Of a stretch of DNA of 64,000 nucleotides, positions 22,253 through 34,945 are shown one piece after another (positions within the stretch are counted from its first letter, which is position 1; every line of letters starts with the position of its first letter). The position numbers were made by a program, and so were the translations under genes. Below the pieces are notes generated by a model. It was not told the DNA's origin, did not search any database, and saw only the letters and a program-made list of their open reading frames with translations. This DNA comes from Aspidiotus rigidus (lineage: Eukaryota; Arthropoda; Insecta; Hemiptera; Diaspididae). The DNA lies in the NCBI GenBank assembly GCA_035079385.1, contig JAVHKY010000003.1:23761501-23825500 (forward strand). The letters are read 5' to 3'.

Positions 22253-23351
22253 TGTCTTTTATTGTAATAATTACAGTCCTTTCTTGTAGACATTCCTGTT
22301 TTTTATTGTAATAATTACAGTCCTTTTTTGGAGACATTCCTGTCTTTTATCGTAATAATTACAGTCCTTTCTTGTAGACATTCCTGTCTTTTATTGTAAT
22401 AATTACAGTCCTTTTTTGGAGACATTCCTGTCTTTTATTGTAATAATTACAGTCCTTTTTTGGAGACATTCCTGTCTTTTATTGTAATAATTACAGTCCT
22501 TTCTTGTAGACATTCCTGTCTTTTATTGTAATAATTACAGTCCTTTTTTGGAGACATTCCTGTCTTTTATTGTAATAATTACAGTTCTTTCTTGGAGACA
22601 TTCCTGTCTTTTATTGTAATAATTACAGTCGTTTTTTGGAGACATTCCTGTCTTTTATAGTAATAATTACAGTCCTCTTTTTTGGAGACATTCCTGTCTT
22701 TTATTGTAATAATTACAGTCCTCTCTTTTGGAGACATTCCTGTCTTTTATTGTAATAATTACAGTCCTCTTTTTTGGAGACATTCCTGTCTTTTATTGTA
22801 ATAATTACAGTCCTCTTTTTTGGAGACATTCCTGTCTTTTATTGTAATAATTACAGTCCTCTTTTTTGGAGACATTCCTGTCTTTTATTGTAATAATTAC
22901 AGTCCTTTTTTGGAGACATTCCTGTCTTTTATTGTAATAATTACAGTCCTTTTTTGGAGACATTCCTGTCTTTTATTGTAATAATTACAGTCCTTTTTTG
23001 GAGACATTCCTGTCTTTTATTGTAATAATTACAGTCCTTTTTTGGAGACATTCCTGTCTTTTATTGTAATAATTACAGTCCTTTTTTGGAGACATTCCTG
23101 TCTTTTATTGTAATAATTACAGTCCTTTTTTGGAGACATTCCTGTCTTTTATTATAATAATTACAGTCCTTTTTTGGAGACATTCCTGTCTTTTATTGTA
23201 ATAATTACAGTCCTTTCTTGGAGACATTCCTGTCTTTTATTGTAATAATTATAGTCCTTTTTTGGAGACATTCCCAGTCCTTTTTTGAGACATTACTTCA
23301 TTTATAGGGAATGTCTCCAAAAAAGGACTGTAATTGTTACAATAAAAGACA
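22253..23351. repeat. 44-bp minisatellite (about 23 copies), last unit inverted
   Basis: The unit reads TGTCTTTTATTGTAATAATT then ACAGTCCTTTTTTGGAGACATTCC in two pieces, repeated about 23 times with few changes to ~23276. After a ~30-bp spacer the unit reappears as its reverse complement at 23308-23351, so the array ends in a stem-loop. It lies in a Pellino intron. Confidence 0.95.
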
Positions 23352-24808
23352 GAAACATTACAATACCGCTAGAAGAGCATCTAAATACTCTGTTCTCACT
23401 CAAATATTTACTGGAATGACTACTTTAGTAGAATATAAGCATAACAGTGCAAATTCTACACATTCATATATATAATGGGGATTGTTACATTCTGTTTGAG
23501 TTCTTCCCTTCCTTTGATAATTCATATTTCTTTCTCGTTCGTAAAACTTTCGCAGCATCCAGAGAATGATTTTTTTTTTTTTTCTCAATTTACAAGCTAT
23601 GTAGCTGCTCAAACCGGGTCATCAGTTTGCTTCAATTCATCTACCTACTTAATTGTTATAATGATTGTATTATTTAGAGTTGTTCGAGGGAATAATTATG
23701 TTGAACTTGTAGCATTTTATTGAAATAATTATGCAAATTTTTTAATTGGAGGGATCTAAAATTACCGTACACTTATTTTTCGAGTATTTTGTATGAGAAA
23801 TGACATCTTTGAAGTCTGGCAGCACTAAGTGGTCGGAGACGGAAATGGCCTTAGCCACAAGTGGCCAAAAATTGTTAAATATGTAATCGGAAAGATCTAT
23901 GGCTGAATTTGGGTCAGATTGAAGTATAAAACGTACGCTTCAAGAATCAATAAGTCTGGCAGACCTGACGGGTCGGGTTCATGGTGCCAGACGAGGATGA
24001 AGTGCAAAATTTAGCCTTAAAATTGCGAAAAGTAATAATTCGCACACTATTACCATCACCATATTCATCCCTAACTCATCATGACAAGATGTAAATTACA
24101 CCTATACTCTTATGTAATATTTGTCGAGCTAATAGCCCGGTTGTGTTGCTTAAATGCTCGTTAAAATAAAAAAAAAAAAGTCATATTAATGAGAGTAGGA
24201 GAATGGAAGCCAGAAAAATTCTTATCATCGAGCTATGCAGATTAGTGAGGAGACCTACAAGAAGTGTCGGACTTTAAGATCCAAGTGTTCGAAAGGAGAA
24301 GGCTTACGAAAATTTGAACCAGGAACTTGGAAGAATGTTGATCTACGAACAGTAGTTATGAGAGTAGGGGAGGGAGGGGGGAGGGGTCATTGAAAAAATT
24401 CGATGAGTTTCAGAGTTCAACCTACCGTATTCGAGAAGATATTCTGGTCACGATTACGATGACATACCGTCTTGAAAAGTAAGAAGCAAATAGGATTGGG
24501 TTAGAAGAAGAAATTTGCTGAGCATTTAAAAATTGGAAAAATTTACATTTTCCCTCTCATTTCATGTGAACGAAAATCGACTGTTCCAAATGTTCAAAGG
24601 GTAGGAAGTTAAACTCCTTTATCTTCCTCTTGGCTAAGACCAATTTATATTTCAGAGCCCTATTCCTGTAGATTCACTATTATTATAAGTTTCTACAGTC
24701 CCCTTTCCCTATTGGTTCCTTGGGTAATTTTTCCAAAACCTAAATAATTATATTCTTAGACTGTCGATTGTTTTTATCCTATAACAAGTTTTTCTTTCTT
24801 TTCTTCAG

Positions 24809-24907
24809 GTCGAAGGTGTGAACAGTGTCCTTCAGGATGGCACATTAATTGATCTCTGCGGGGCTACGTTACTCTGGCGAACCGCTGAAGGATTGAAAAA
24901 ATCACCT
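24809..24907 (+). CDS. Pli: Pellino exon: end of FHA-like domain
   Basis: Thirty-three codons, phase 0, between acceptor TTCTTCAG and donor GTACGT. It reads VEGVNSVLQDGTLIDLCGAT and LLWRTAEGLKKSP. The DGTLIDLCGATLLWR block is one of the most conserved Pellino signatures and closes the FHA-like fold. It joins directly to the preceding exon without a phase change. The intron after it is only 86 bp and has a 20-T run before its acceptor. Confidence 0.97.
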
Positions 24908-24993
24908 GTACGTATTCGCGAAAATGAATTTTAAAGATGTCTAATGATCGAATTACATTAATCGCTGTTTTTTTTTTTTTTTTTTTGCGACAG

Positions 24994-25209
24994 ACAAAAG
25001 AATACCTCGAAGAATTAGTAGACAAATTGAACGCAGATAGACCGGTGTGCCCGGTCGGTCTGAATACACTGGTGATACCGCGTAGATCTGGCTTGGATTA
25101 CAGTCAGCAGCAACCTTACGTTTACCTCTCGTGCGGTCACGTTCAGGGTCATCACGACTGGGGACTAAATAAAGATTCTAATTTTCGAACCTGTCCTATG
25201 TGTTTAAAA
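24994..25209 (+). CDS. Pli: Pellino exon: first half of the RING-like E3 domain
   Basis: Seventy-two codons, phase 0, from acceptor GCGACAG to donor GTAAGT. It reads TKEYLEELVDKLNADRPVCP, then VGLNTLVIPRR, then PYVYLSCGHVQGHHDWG and FRTCPMC. The CGHVQGHHDWG and CPMC residues are metal-binding and structural parts of the atypical Pellino RING-like (CHC2CHC2) domain that recruits the E2 and catalyses ubiquitin transfer. All the expected Cys and His residues are present. A 94-bp intron follows. Confidence 0.97.
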
Positions 25210-25303
25210 GTAAGTTGATAGGATGTGGATGTGTTATCTTACCATTTTACGGATGCATACTCGGTGATCCGATCTACACATATGTGTTATGAATAATTTT
25301 CAG

Positions 25304-25422
25304 GTGGGAAGAGCTGTGAAATTATGTATGGGTATCGAGCCGGCATTCTACGTCGATTGCGGCCCTCCGATATTCTTCGCTTTTGATCCGTGCGGTCATA
25401 TGGCTACAGAGAAGACAGTCAA
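25304..25422 (+). CDS. Pli: Pellino exon: RING-like domain, middle
   Basis: One hundred and nineteen bases, starting in phase 0 and ending two bases into a Lys codon. It reads VGRAVKLCMGIEPAFYVDCG, then PPIFFAFDPCGHMATEKTV. The CGHMATEKTVKYW block is a Pellino hallmark, with the second Cys-Gly-His of the RING-like domain. The donor is GTAAGT. The split codon AA|A is completed by the first base of the exon at 32249, and equally by the first base of the possible alternative exon at 26649. Confidence 0.97.
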
Positions 25423-26648
25423 GTAAGTTAGCGCATTGAGGGTGTAGGGTGATGATATCAGATCCATTATAGCACTCTTCGTTCGTAATCAGAATTTCTC
25501 TATAGTTATCGAATGTTGCCGGGGTTGTTGCCCTTTCGAATTATAGGTGTGTTCGAACGAAAGATTGTACGAACATTATTTGTTTTAGGTTAAAGTTTAC
25601 TGTTTTATGTTGTACTTCAATTTGTAAGCGGATAATTTGTCGACGAGGTTTATTATGCTTGTATTACCGCCCGACTTTGTATATATAAACGGTTAATGTT
25701 TAAGTTTGGTGTGTTTCGACTGCACGGTAGGTAGGTAGGTAGATTGTATGATACCGACTTCTTCCTCAGTGGTAATAATTATGACGACAGTGTGTCGTGA
25801 TTTGTGAACCATGAATTGAGGTCGTTATTTCGAGTAGACAGCGGAATATGTACGGATGAATGGTGTTTTTCGCGTTGATTTGTGAATGTATACGAGTTCC
25901 TAATAATGTTCGGCGTCAATTGATAGAGACTGCCTTCAATCAAGTTGAACGGTTTTCTAAATAAAGCGTTTGGAAGTTTACGTACGCAGGTTTCAAATGT
26001 CTCGGAACGAGAAGGGAACACTACTTTGAAATGCTGAAGAAAATCGTCTTATACGCTCGAAGATAAGGAAGCGCAGATTTCTAAAAAACGAGGCTCTTTT
26101 GAAATTGTTCAGAGCGTATGGTGGATAAAACCGAAAGCAGTTCAAAAACCGTAATGACATTGACCGAGGGGAATGATAATTTTCGGGTGTTAATGAACAT
26201 TACATATTGGTTGATTGAAATTATCAAGACTCTTATTCCCTAATGCGATATGAGACTAGAATAAATTTAAAGCTCTGTATCTTCACAGCGGAGTTAAAAC
26301 TTGCAAAAGCCTTTCAAGTAAAACTTGAAGAATTTAAAGACCTGTGTCTCATGAACGCAGAGTGACTTGGAAGGATTTTGATAGTAGACAATTTTTTGGA
26401 CTTAGTCTTTGAAAAATATTGGGATTGAACTTTATAATGGAAATTCTGCTCCCTGATGTTGACATAAGGCTTGCGAACAATTCTGTCGTCCTAAAGTTTT
26501 GACCTCTGAACTCGCTAAATATTCATAGCGTTTGTAATAATCATAAGCTTTCAGCCTGTATAGGAAGTAAAATTGCGTAGTATTTCAAACTATGGGTACT
26601 GCACGTTTTGGACACTCTAGAATATAAAGATTGACTATGTATTTTCAG

Positions 26649-26751
26649 AAGCTTCGAGAAAAAGTACGAGCAAGGAGTCGATTTGTATCATCTCGAAAAT
26701 TATCAACATTACGAGAATAACTTAGGAGGTTTATTTTATTTTGAACGATGA
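26649..26751 (+). CDS. Possible alternative terminal exon of Pellino
   Basis: The sequence ACTATGTATTTTCAG is a good acceptor, and what follows stays open in the phase set by the 25304-25422 exon. It completes the split Lys codon, then encodes 33 residues beginning SFEKKYEQGVDLYHLENYQH and stops at TGA 26749-26751. An AATAAA lies at 26892-26897. If used, it would replace the normal end and remove the final FCPFC cysteine pair of the RING-like domain. I know of no matching Pellino isoform, and a 34-codon open stretch can occur by chance, so this is only a candidate. Confidence 0.25.
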
Positions 26752-28577
26752 AATATTTACGAAGAAAAGAGAACTAAGTTATAAATAGAAACAGTTGACG
26801 CAATTTTTTTTCTCATTAAAAAAAAAAACGACAATAGAGTCACTAAACTGTCTCAATTTTGGAACATTATTTCCGTTCTCGGTTGATGGCGAATAAAAGT
26901 GACGATATTTTCTTTGTAATTTTGACGGAATACCGATGGTTTTTTTTTACAAATTTTAAATTGTAAATAATAATCTCGAAATTATCCTTATTTTTGTAAA
27001 GAAAAATGTTTATCATAATATTCCTCTTGTAACTAAGGACGAGGCCTTTGAAAACTCAGGTCTGATAGATAGCCATTCAAATTGATGATCATTTTCGATA
27101 TATTGTAGTTGTGGTGTGACGTTGGTGTAACAAAAAAGCAAAGAAGAAGATTTCTTCTTTTTCTTTTCTTCCCACTTATAAGAAGTAGGTTGGCGCTTTT
27201 TCTTTTTCGACCGCGCTGTTGACAGCTCCAAGACGCCATTGAAAAAGGGATTCTATGTTTGGAAACGAACGCCTCTTCACTCTTTCATTCGCAGAAGCTT
27301 ATGATCGTATACTTTTCTGGTTTCATTCAAGTACAAAATAATGTTCGAAAAAAGGTTAGGCGTTCATTTTATTCGAAGGAGGCCGTTCGTTTTTTTATAT
27401 CTCGAGAAATTCGATTTTTCGATATCCAAGGACGTAAGATGAATCACCTGCAGATGAGTTTCTTTTTCTCCGTCGTATGCCAGAAACTCGGCGATGAAAG
27501 TGATGGCAGAATTTTATCACCCGGCGATGGTGAAGTTGGTCGTTGATGTCGCATAAGATCTCCAAAATTTTCATTTATTATTCTACTTTACATGAAACTT
27601 GAAACTGTTTATTTCATTAGGATCGTGAAATTGTATTTTCCGATCTTCAGATATTTTCAGAGTTAGTTATCAATAATATGTCTGACATACTTACGAGCGT
27701 AATGATTGAAAAAGTCGGAATCTCGATTTTTTTTTTTATTCGAAAAATATTATGTGCCAAAATATTGAAATTGGAGGTTTTGAAGATGAATTCACTTCCA
27801 ATATTGATGACATTAATAGGCTAGTAATTTTTTCTTTTTCCCCAAATTGTGATAAAATTCTTGTATTTAAAATCCTCTATTCTTCACAGTCTTGAAAATT
27901 TGAACCACTGCCTTCTCTAGATAACGAAAGCTTTTCTCTAAGTCCTAATTGTCCAACTTTTTTTTTTTTTTTTTTTTCATCAACGAGCCTTGCAAGTACT
28001 CTTAGTGTTACGGGCACGGAGTGGATAGGTGGAAACCATAAGGGTGAACATTTATTCGACTGTGTCGGCTGGTAAGTAGTGCGCTAAGGGCCAGTCGAAG
28101 CCCGGAAGATTGAATGGAGTCCAGCAATTTTAAGGTTGTTTTGTTGAAGAGGTTGTAAGTTGGAGAGTTGTAATCAAGTTGAGAACGAATTAGACTACTG
28201 TAGAGTTGGAGTTTTTCGGCTTAGATCGTTGTAAATTTTTGAAAAGTCTCGTGTGTCTTGAGTCTCAAAGTTGAGAAAAAAAAAAAAAAATTGGGTGATC
28301 GGAGGATTAGGACTTGAAAAAATTCATGCTTTCGAGGTGAATATTGTATGTACAGAGCTATGCAACTGGCGGGCCGCGTGGTCACCGAGAGTAGACTGCC
28401 TGCAAGATTCATCTAAGAGCAATAATTGTCACATAGCAAGGTGTCTACCGAATCTAAATTTGCCAAAATCATGTTTTTTTGGAGGTATGATATTACCTAA
28501 ATGTTGTAACGTAAAAAAAAGTCACGAACGGTCTTTCAAGGTTTGTAGGGTTATTCAGGTATTTTTTTTTTCAGAAT

Positions 28578-29071
28578 CAGCGTTAAATTTTACTTTTAAA
28601 TCAAGTAAAATACGGAAGTTGGAACGAATTTTGGCGAATTTTTGGCACATTTTGGTCCGTAACTCGGTTCAGAAAAGTCGTAGGAAATTTGGTTGAGACG
28701 CAAATTAAAGATAAATTTGAGATACAAATTTTGTAGATTTGAAGTGTTTCTGCGCTAGAACGAATTTAGCGCAAAATCCCATCATTTTGCCCCACCCTGT
28801 TCAGTGTAACCTAACAATAAAGAGAGGTTGAAATTTGAACTATACAATATTATATATACTACATATTCGACATCGTACTGTCTCTAGAAAAAAAAAAAAT
28901 GAGGAAGCTTCATGGGTGAAAAAAAATATAATCATTATCTTTAATTTGCGTCCCAACCAAACTTCCTACGACTTTTCTGAGCCGATTTACGGACCAAAAT
29001 AAGCCAAAAATTCGCCAAAATTCGTTCCAACTTCCGTATTTTACTTGATTTAAAAGTAAAATTTCGACGCT
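28578..29071. mobile_element. Foldback-type element with ~137-bp inverted arms
   Basis: The left arm 28578-28714 (with AATACGGAAGTTGGAACGAA and GAAAAGTCGTAGGAAATTTG) is the reverse complement, with few mismatches, of the right arm 28935-29071. About 220 bp of non-coding sequence lies between. The right arm resembles the cap repeat at 43515-43800 and 44321-44600 (ATCTTTAATTTGCGYC near its start), so this is a dispersed family. Confidence 0.8.
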
Positions 29072-29880
29072 GAAAATTTAATATTCTATTGCGTTACCTT
29101 CGTTGATAAAATGAACACGAAAGTGTTCTGTGCCGAAAACCATGTACCTCTCAATTCATATTCGTAAAGTAGTTCCGTACTTTCCTCTCTCAACTTCTCA
29201 AAACTGTGTGAATTTTTATGTGATGATAACAAAAATAAACAACACTTCTTGTGTTCTAGGATTTTTTTTTTCATCTTCTGGAGATTGCTGCAAAAAAGGT
29301 CATAAAATTATGAAAATTCTTATAATATAGACATATTTTATTCACAAAATCGAGTAATTCGTCTCTCAGCATCTAAAAATTCGATATTATTTTCTCGTAA
29401 ATTTAGGATCAATTTTGAGTAATTTATCAAGTTTGAGAATTAATTTTGATCTGAACCTATAAAATAAAATCGATAGATTTTTTCCACGAAAATTTAATGT
29501 TCTGTTGCGTTACCTTCGTTGAAAAAATAAACACGAAAGTGTTCTGTGCTGAATACTAGGTACCTCTCAATTCATGTTCGTAAAGTAGTTCCGTACTTTC
29601 CTCTCTCAACTTCTCAAAACTGTGTGAATTTTTATGTGATGATAACAAAAATAAACAACACTTCTTGTGTTCTAGGATTTCTTTTTTTCATGTTCTGGAG
29701 ATTGCTGCAAAAAAGGTCATAAAAGTTGAAAATTCTTTTAATATAGCCATATTTTATTCACAAAATCGAGTATTTCGTCTCTCAGCATCTAAAAATTCGA
29801 TATTATTTTCTCGTAAATTTAGGATTGATTTTAAGTATCAAGTATAAGAATTTATTTTGATCTGAACCTATAAAATATTA
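29072..29880. repeat. Tandem duplication, 416-bp period, two copies
   Basis: AAAATTTAATATTCTATTGC at 29073 recurs with two changes at 29489, and the similarity covers nearly the whole period (for example TTCGTAAAGTAGTTCCGTAC in both). It directly adjoins the foldback element's right arm, so it may have arisen with it. Confidence 0.9.
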
Positions 29881-32248
29881 TTCTTACTGACAAAAATAAT
29901 TCAATAATATTGTTCATATTATTTGTAAAATAATTATGAATACTAGAATAAAAGACTTTCCTTATCAAAATTATCGGGTCCTCGGTCGAAGAAATTATCA
30001 AGCAATTATCATAATTTGTATTTCGATTATCGCACCAGAACGAAAGAATCGTTACGAGATCAATAAATAGGTGTTAGAAAGGTAGAAGTATTTTCATAAG
30101 TACATTTAGTTCGGTGGACGATTTTTTTTTTCCAACAATTTGATATCTTTTTGAACTTGAATTCATACTGTGACCGAGAAAATTTCGAATTTTTTCCCCA
30201 AAGCTATACTAGGTTTTATTTCAGTCGGTTGCTCTTCTTATTACATTTTCATTATTGTTTCCATTTTTTGGGGAAAACTATTCCAGGTCTCTGTGTAAAT
30301 TTACTCTAAGTTTATTCTTTTTTTTTTTTTTTTTAACGCTGCTTGTTCTTTTTTGGAATGTAATGCCGTTGAAAATTTCTGTGAATGTGGATTTTTTTTT
30401 TTTCCTATTAATTATTAAGGTTTAAAATTCCAGAAACCAGACGAATTTTCGAATTCACACCTGTCGACAACACTTGAAAAGAATTTCTGTATCAAATCCG
30501 ATATTGTAAATGTAAACAAATAGAGGGTGATGAAAAAAGAAAGAAAGAAAAAAAAAAAACGGGTCAAGGATACTCGATTCGGTATTGGAAACGTATTTAT
30601 AAATTAATTTAAATCGTAAAACGTTGAAGAGCGATTCGTAATTGAACAGGAAATCCGCGAACAATAGAGATTTGATTGCGAAAAACGCTTGAGATTCATC
30701 ATGTTTCTCTCTGATTAAACTTATCGAAGGAATTTTACAACGATTCAATAGTAGAGCAGTATTTTTTTCTTCAGCCTGTATTTTCGTAACCTAATTGAAA
30801 CATTGCGTGAATCATAATTAGTAATTACCTATGGTAGATTTGGCGTAAAATATAGTTTTTGATTTTCTTAATTTCAAAACGTAAAAGGAAGAAATCGGTT
30901 CCGAATTCTTGATTGTACTTTGAACGTAAGAAATTGAATTGAGATTTGTTTTGTCAGTCGTTGCTTTGTAATAAATAATTTTTGTATTGAAGACTAGAAT
31001 TTCCAACGAAAACTCTCTATTTTATAAATTTACGCTTAGTAGTATCGAAATTGGAACTTACGTGCGAATCTCATAATCTATTTTATTCTCGAACTCACAG
31101 TTGAAAGACAACTGTTTTTGAGTCGGAATAGACCGATTTTTCTGTGTCGTCGTACCTATCGATAACATGCACTTATATATTTTAACCAAAGGCATATCAA
31201 CTTCCGTATGATTACTAAGGGAACGTTTCGATCATTCATCAGTACTTCGAAAAGGAGAATGATATTCAAGAATAAAAGGTTGATGTGATCGACAAATTTT
31301 AAGCATTCCTGTACTATAAAAATGATTTGTTATTTTCAAGCTCATTCTTTTTTTCGTACTTGAATAAATGATCGAAATGTTCTTTTGTTATTCGTACGCT
31401 AATCACGAAGCTGCTCAAAGCTCTTGAACTTCTTTTTGGGTATACTCAGGTTAGTACCTTTAAAGATAACGGTCGTAATTTTGCAGATTACCTTGCGACC
31501 TGAGTCTGAACTAAACTTCAATTTCTATATTATTGGAACAAGTTCTTATTCTTCAAATATTATTTAGTTTCCTTCCTTAAGCTCGTTGATTCTAGATAAA
31601 ACGAGTAAAAAAAAAAAAAAAAAAAAATCAACGAAAATTATCACATCTGATATCATTAATAATGTTTTTATTTTCATCATCGATAAATTACTTCTGATAA
31701 CTATATTTCATATCCTTAGATTCCTTAGTCGTCAATTCGGATATTTCATATCCTTAGTTCTTTTATTTTAACCATTTTTTTCAACCTATAAATTCATCGT
31801 TGATTTGATGAACGGTCATCGATTCCACAATTGAATGAGAATTTTGATCTTGCTGACGAATTTTTCATATAAAAACACTGATTTGTAATTCATTTTCAAT
31901 GCATTTGATTCCAATATCGATAACTAAATTTTTCGTTTCAAAATATAAACAAAAGTGGAGGGACAAACATAGAGCCAGGCCACAGCCGTGGCCAGGCACG
32001 TGTTTCCAACACGATAATTATGTTAGATATAAAATGTTATCAAACTTTTTGGGGAAATATCCTCAATTTCATCTTGTAAACACTATCGGTATTATTTCCG
32101 AGATCTTCTCGTTGAATACTCAAAACTAGCCCCGACGGTTTCTAATTTGCTACCCATAATAATGTTTCTGTTACGAACGAGCTTTTGCACTATGAGATAT
32201 TAAAATTACGTTCTTATCACGATTAATAAAAAATTCTTCATTTTTCAG

Positions 32249-32363
32249 ATACTGGGCTCAAGTTAGCATTCCGCATGGTACGAGTGGCTTCGAAGCTTTT
32301 TGTCCGTTTTGCGCCACGTTGCTAGAAGGACATCCGGGCTACGTTCGTCTTATTTTTAACTAG
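32249..32363 (+). CDS. Pli: Pellino terminal exon: end of RING-like domain and stop
   Basis: The first base completes the split Lys codon. Then YWAQVSIPHGTSGFEAFCPF and CATLLEGHPGYVRLIFN end at TAG 32361-32363. The HGT and FCPFC residues complete the RING-like domain. The protein stops directly after RLIFN, slightly shorter than the fly protein, which has a few extra residues. Joined, the five exons give 245 codons plus a stop with every junction in phase, no frameshift and no missing conserved residue, so the gene looks functional. Confidence 0.97.
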
Positions 32364-33043
32364 AAAGTAAAGAATATCGTAATCATTAATTTCTCGAATT
32401 ATATGTTTTCCCCCTTCTTCTTTTCTCCTCTAATCCTATGTTTTTTTCTCCTTCTCTCCTTTTTTTTTCGCGTTTTTCTCTGTTCCTCACACCATTATTT
32501 TAGACTGTTCGTTTTTTATCATCAACAGTGAACTATTATTTGTATGTATAGTTTTTGTGTATAGAACTCAGATTACATTATTTCATCATCCGATGAATTA
32601 TCATTATTATTGCAAAATACTGTACTTTTATTTTTACTGCTGTAACGCCTATACTTGTACTGACGATCTATTTGATTATGACAGAATTGAATATCCGTGA
32701 TGAATAAAGTACTCTACGTTTACGTCATATGTTTATCGAATATTCGAATCGACGATTCCACTGTTCAATGAATGAGATTTGAGAAATTGACTTTTTTCCC
32801 GTCGTAATTTTGTATTAGTTTTAAATGACGCTTATTGTTTAATCTGGCACTGAAATGATTTTCTTGTTACTCTTTCTCCTTTTGTTTTTTCCTCGCGTGA
32901 AATATATAATGTACAAGATTTTTTTTTTTTTTAATGTCGTCTTATTAATCGCGTGAAAATTATCATACCTTCTGTTGAGTGCGAGATTACGATAATTTAC
33001 TCTAGTATCGCGATTGTAGATACATAAGGAAATAAAAAATAAA
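32364..33043 (+). terminator. Pellino 3' UTR and candidate polyadenylation signals
   Basis: After the stop the sequence is AT-rich and non-coding. AATAAA hexamers occur at 32703-32708, 33031-33036 and 33038-33043. Any could be used. The first would give a ~360-nt UTR and the later pair ~700 nt. Confidence 0.5.
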
Positions 33044-33059
33044 GAACTTCTTTCAGTTT

Positions 33060-34880
33060 TTCGTTGCGTGTTTTTTTTTCTTTTCGCCGAGTTTGTCGCC
33101 GATGACTGAGGAAATTTGCTTCAACATATCTCAAGAGTTGGTGCTGTGTTGAATAATGAGAGTATAAACAAATTTATAAAACCGCATGTATTTTTTTTTT
33201 TTTTGTATACGGGAGACGAGCCGGCATGTGGCAGCTTTGTATCAGGGTTCAAGAGCACCTCGATGAAACTCTTCTACCTCTCTCCCCCTCCAAAAAAAGT
33301 CTGCTTTTGCGATGTACATTCCAGATTCCGAGCATAATTTCAGTAGACTGTTTTACTTCATTTCGAAAATTATTACAACCGTTTCATATCTCTTGATATA
33401 TATCGAAATTATCCCTCACCTCAAAGAACCACTCAATCCCTGGGAGGGGTCCATCGAATAATGTCCGACTCTTAGTTTCCCTCGTTCAGGTTTCTATTGG
33501 TTCTTCCGTTTGCTACCTTTTTTGCCGAGTGTTGTTTCTTCTTTCTCATTAGTATATTTTCTCTGATAATGGCTGGCTAGACGAAGCGTTCTATCGCTTG
33601 GACAATTACTACAGTTTTGTAGATTTGTTCGTGTTTTTATTTCGCAAAGTGCACCAAAGAATCGCCAATTCATTGCTGTATTATTATCCATTTTCCTCTA
33701 CTTCCAGGCAAGATGTGCGGTTCTTCTCCTAGAGTATCGGTTTCTAATTCTAATTAAAGATCTTTATTCACAAGGTGGAAGCTAGAGAATATCATCCGGA
33801 TAAAAGCTGAGTGTTGACTCAAATTAGATACTTTTGAACCTCATCCGTAGGAATACTCTGCTTACGATTTCTTCGACTTAATTGTCTTGGAAAAAAAGGG
33901 CGAATTATTACTTTCTCACATTGTTGCAGAAGACTCTGGGCTATTTAAATTACGAGGATAAAATGATAAAAAAATAATAAATTTCAAGTTCCCGATGCTA
34001 TACGGTTCCTTCACTTCGCAACTTTTTGAGGTAATATTGTTATTGCTCCCAGAAAAGAAAGTGCGGTGTAAGTCTTCTGGTTAGTACATATTTCTAATTT
34101 ACTTGAAAGCTTCCTATGTTTTTGTTTTATTTTAAAGTACAGTAATGTGATTAATTCTCTACTCTTCATTTATTTTTTTTCTGTGCTTTTCGTTCAAGGA
34201 AACGACGAAAATTTCTTTTTTTCATCTTGGAAAAAACGAAAAATTGACTGTCGGTAAAATATTTGAATATCATTCTTTTATGGTTAGTGTCTTAGTTGGA
34301 GAAAGAAAAAAAAAAAAAATCGTATATATTTGAGTTCTAATCTGTAATTGTATGATTTCGGGCCTTAGAAAAATTAGAAAGAGTGTTATGAAATTGCGCC
34401 ATTGGTCCAGTGAAGTTGAATTGTTTTTAAATGAGGTGAATTTTTGTGGAAATCTAGAAAGAAACTATTTTCGCAAACTAAGTTTAATTGTGTGGCCAAT
34501 TCTTCGACGGGAAAGAATAACGTCTTCTCATCTTGTGTCTGTGACGGAGGATGATCAGAAAACGGGAATTGTTGTTAGATTGATTTTGCCAAAGTGAGTT
34601 TCAGGATTGGGTAATGAGTGAACGATAGTGATTTTTATAGTCTAGGGATGATACAGGGGTTTTAAGGAAAAAAATGCGAACGATGCCATTCAATATGTCT
34701 TAAATGTACGGAATATGGTTATCAAATTGTCAAGAATGTGTACACTATAACTCGGACGAAATGGCATAGAGGAATGTCCTCGAAATTTCTACCCGAACAA
34801 TTCATCTCGAATGTATCTTCCATGTTCGATTGAATGTGATCTGACTTCCGGGATAAAAACAAATTAAAGAAAGAAAATTT
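33060..34880. other. No gene recognised
   Basis: AT-rich with several homopolymers. The longest frames (about 34352-34597) have no recognisable content. Confidence 0.35.
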
Positions 34881-34884
34881 ATTG

Positions 34885-34945
34885 AATATAACAAATCAAC
34901 GTTTCGGAGGCATACTTACATCTAGCATTCATCTTCAGGGTCAAA
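34885..34945 (-). ncRNA. Isolated Penelope-type tail motif
   Basis: On the minus strand CCUGAAGAUGAAUGC is followed 30 nt later by CCGAAACGUUGAUUUG. This is the CUGAAGA...GAAACG arrangement found at Penelope 3' ends. No RT or GIY-YIG frame lies next to it, so it would be a very short, dead insertion. Confidence 0.3.

Larger units (their letters stand above)
19953..24808 (+). other. Pellino intron, 4856 bp, rich in repeats
   Basis: Donor GTACGT, acceptor TTTTCTTCAG. It contains degenerate 44-bp units in antisense orientation (about 20886-20960), composite tandem repeats (21149-21860), a stray CRE module (22141-22245), a 44-bp minisatellite (22253-23351) and further degenerate 44-bp units (about 24200-24420). 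I found no other exon in it. Confidence 0.85.
25423..32248 (+). other. Last Pellino intron, 6826 bp
   Basis: Donor GTAAGT, acceptor TTCATTTTTCAG. It holds a candidate alternative terminal exon (26649-26751), a foldback element (28578-29071), a 416-bp tandem duplication (29072-29880) and many A/T homopolymers. Other frames are short and unrecognised. Confidence 0.85.
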
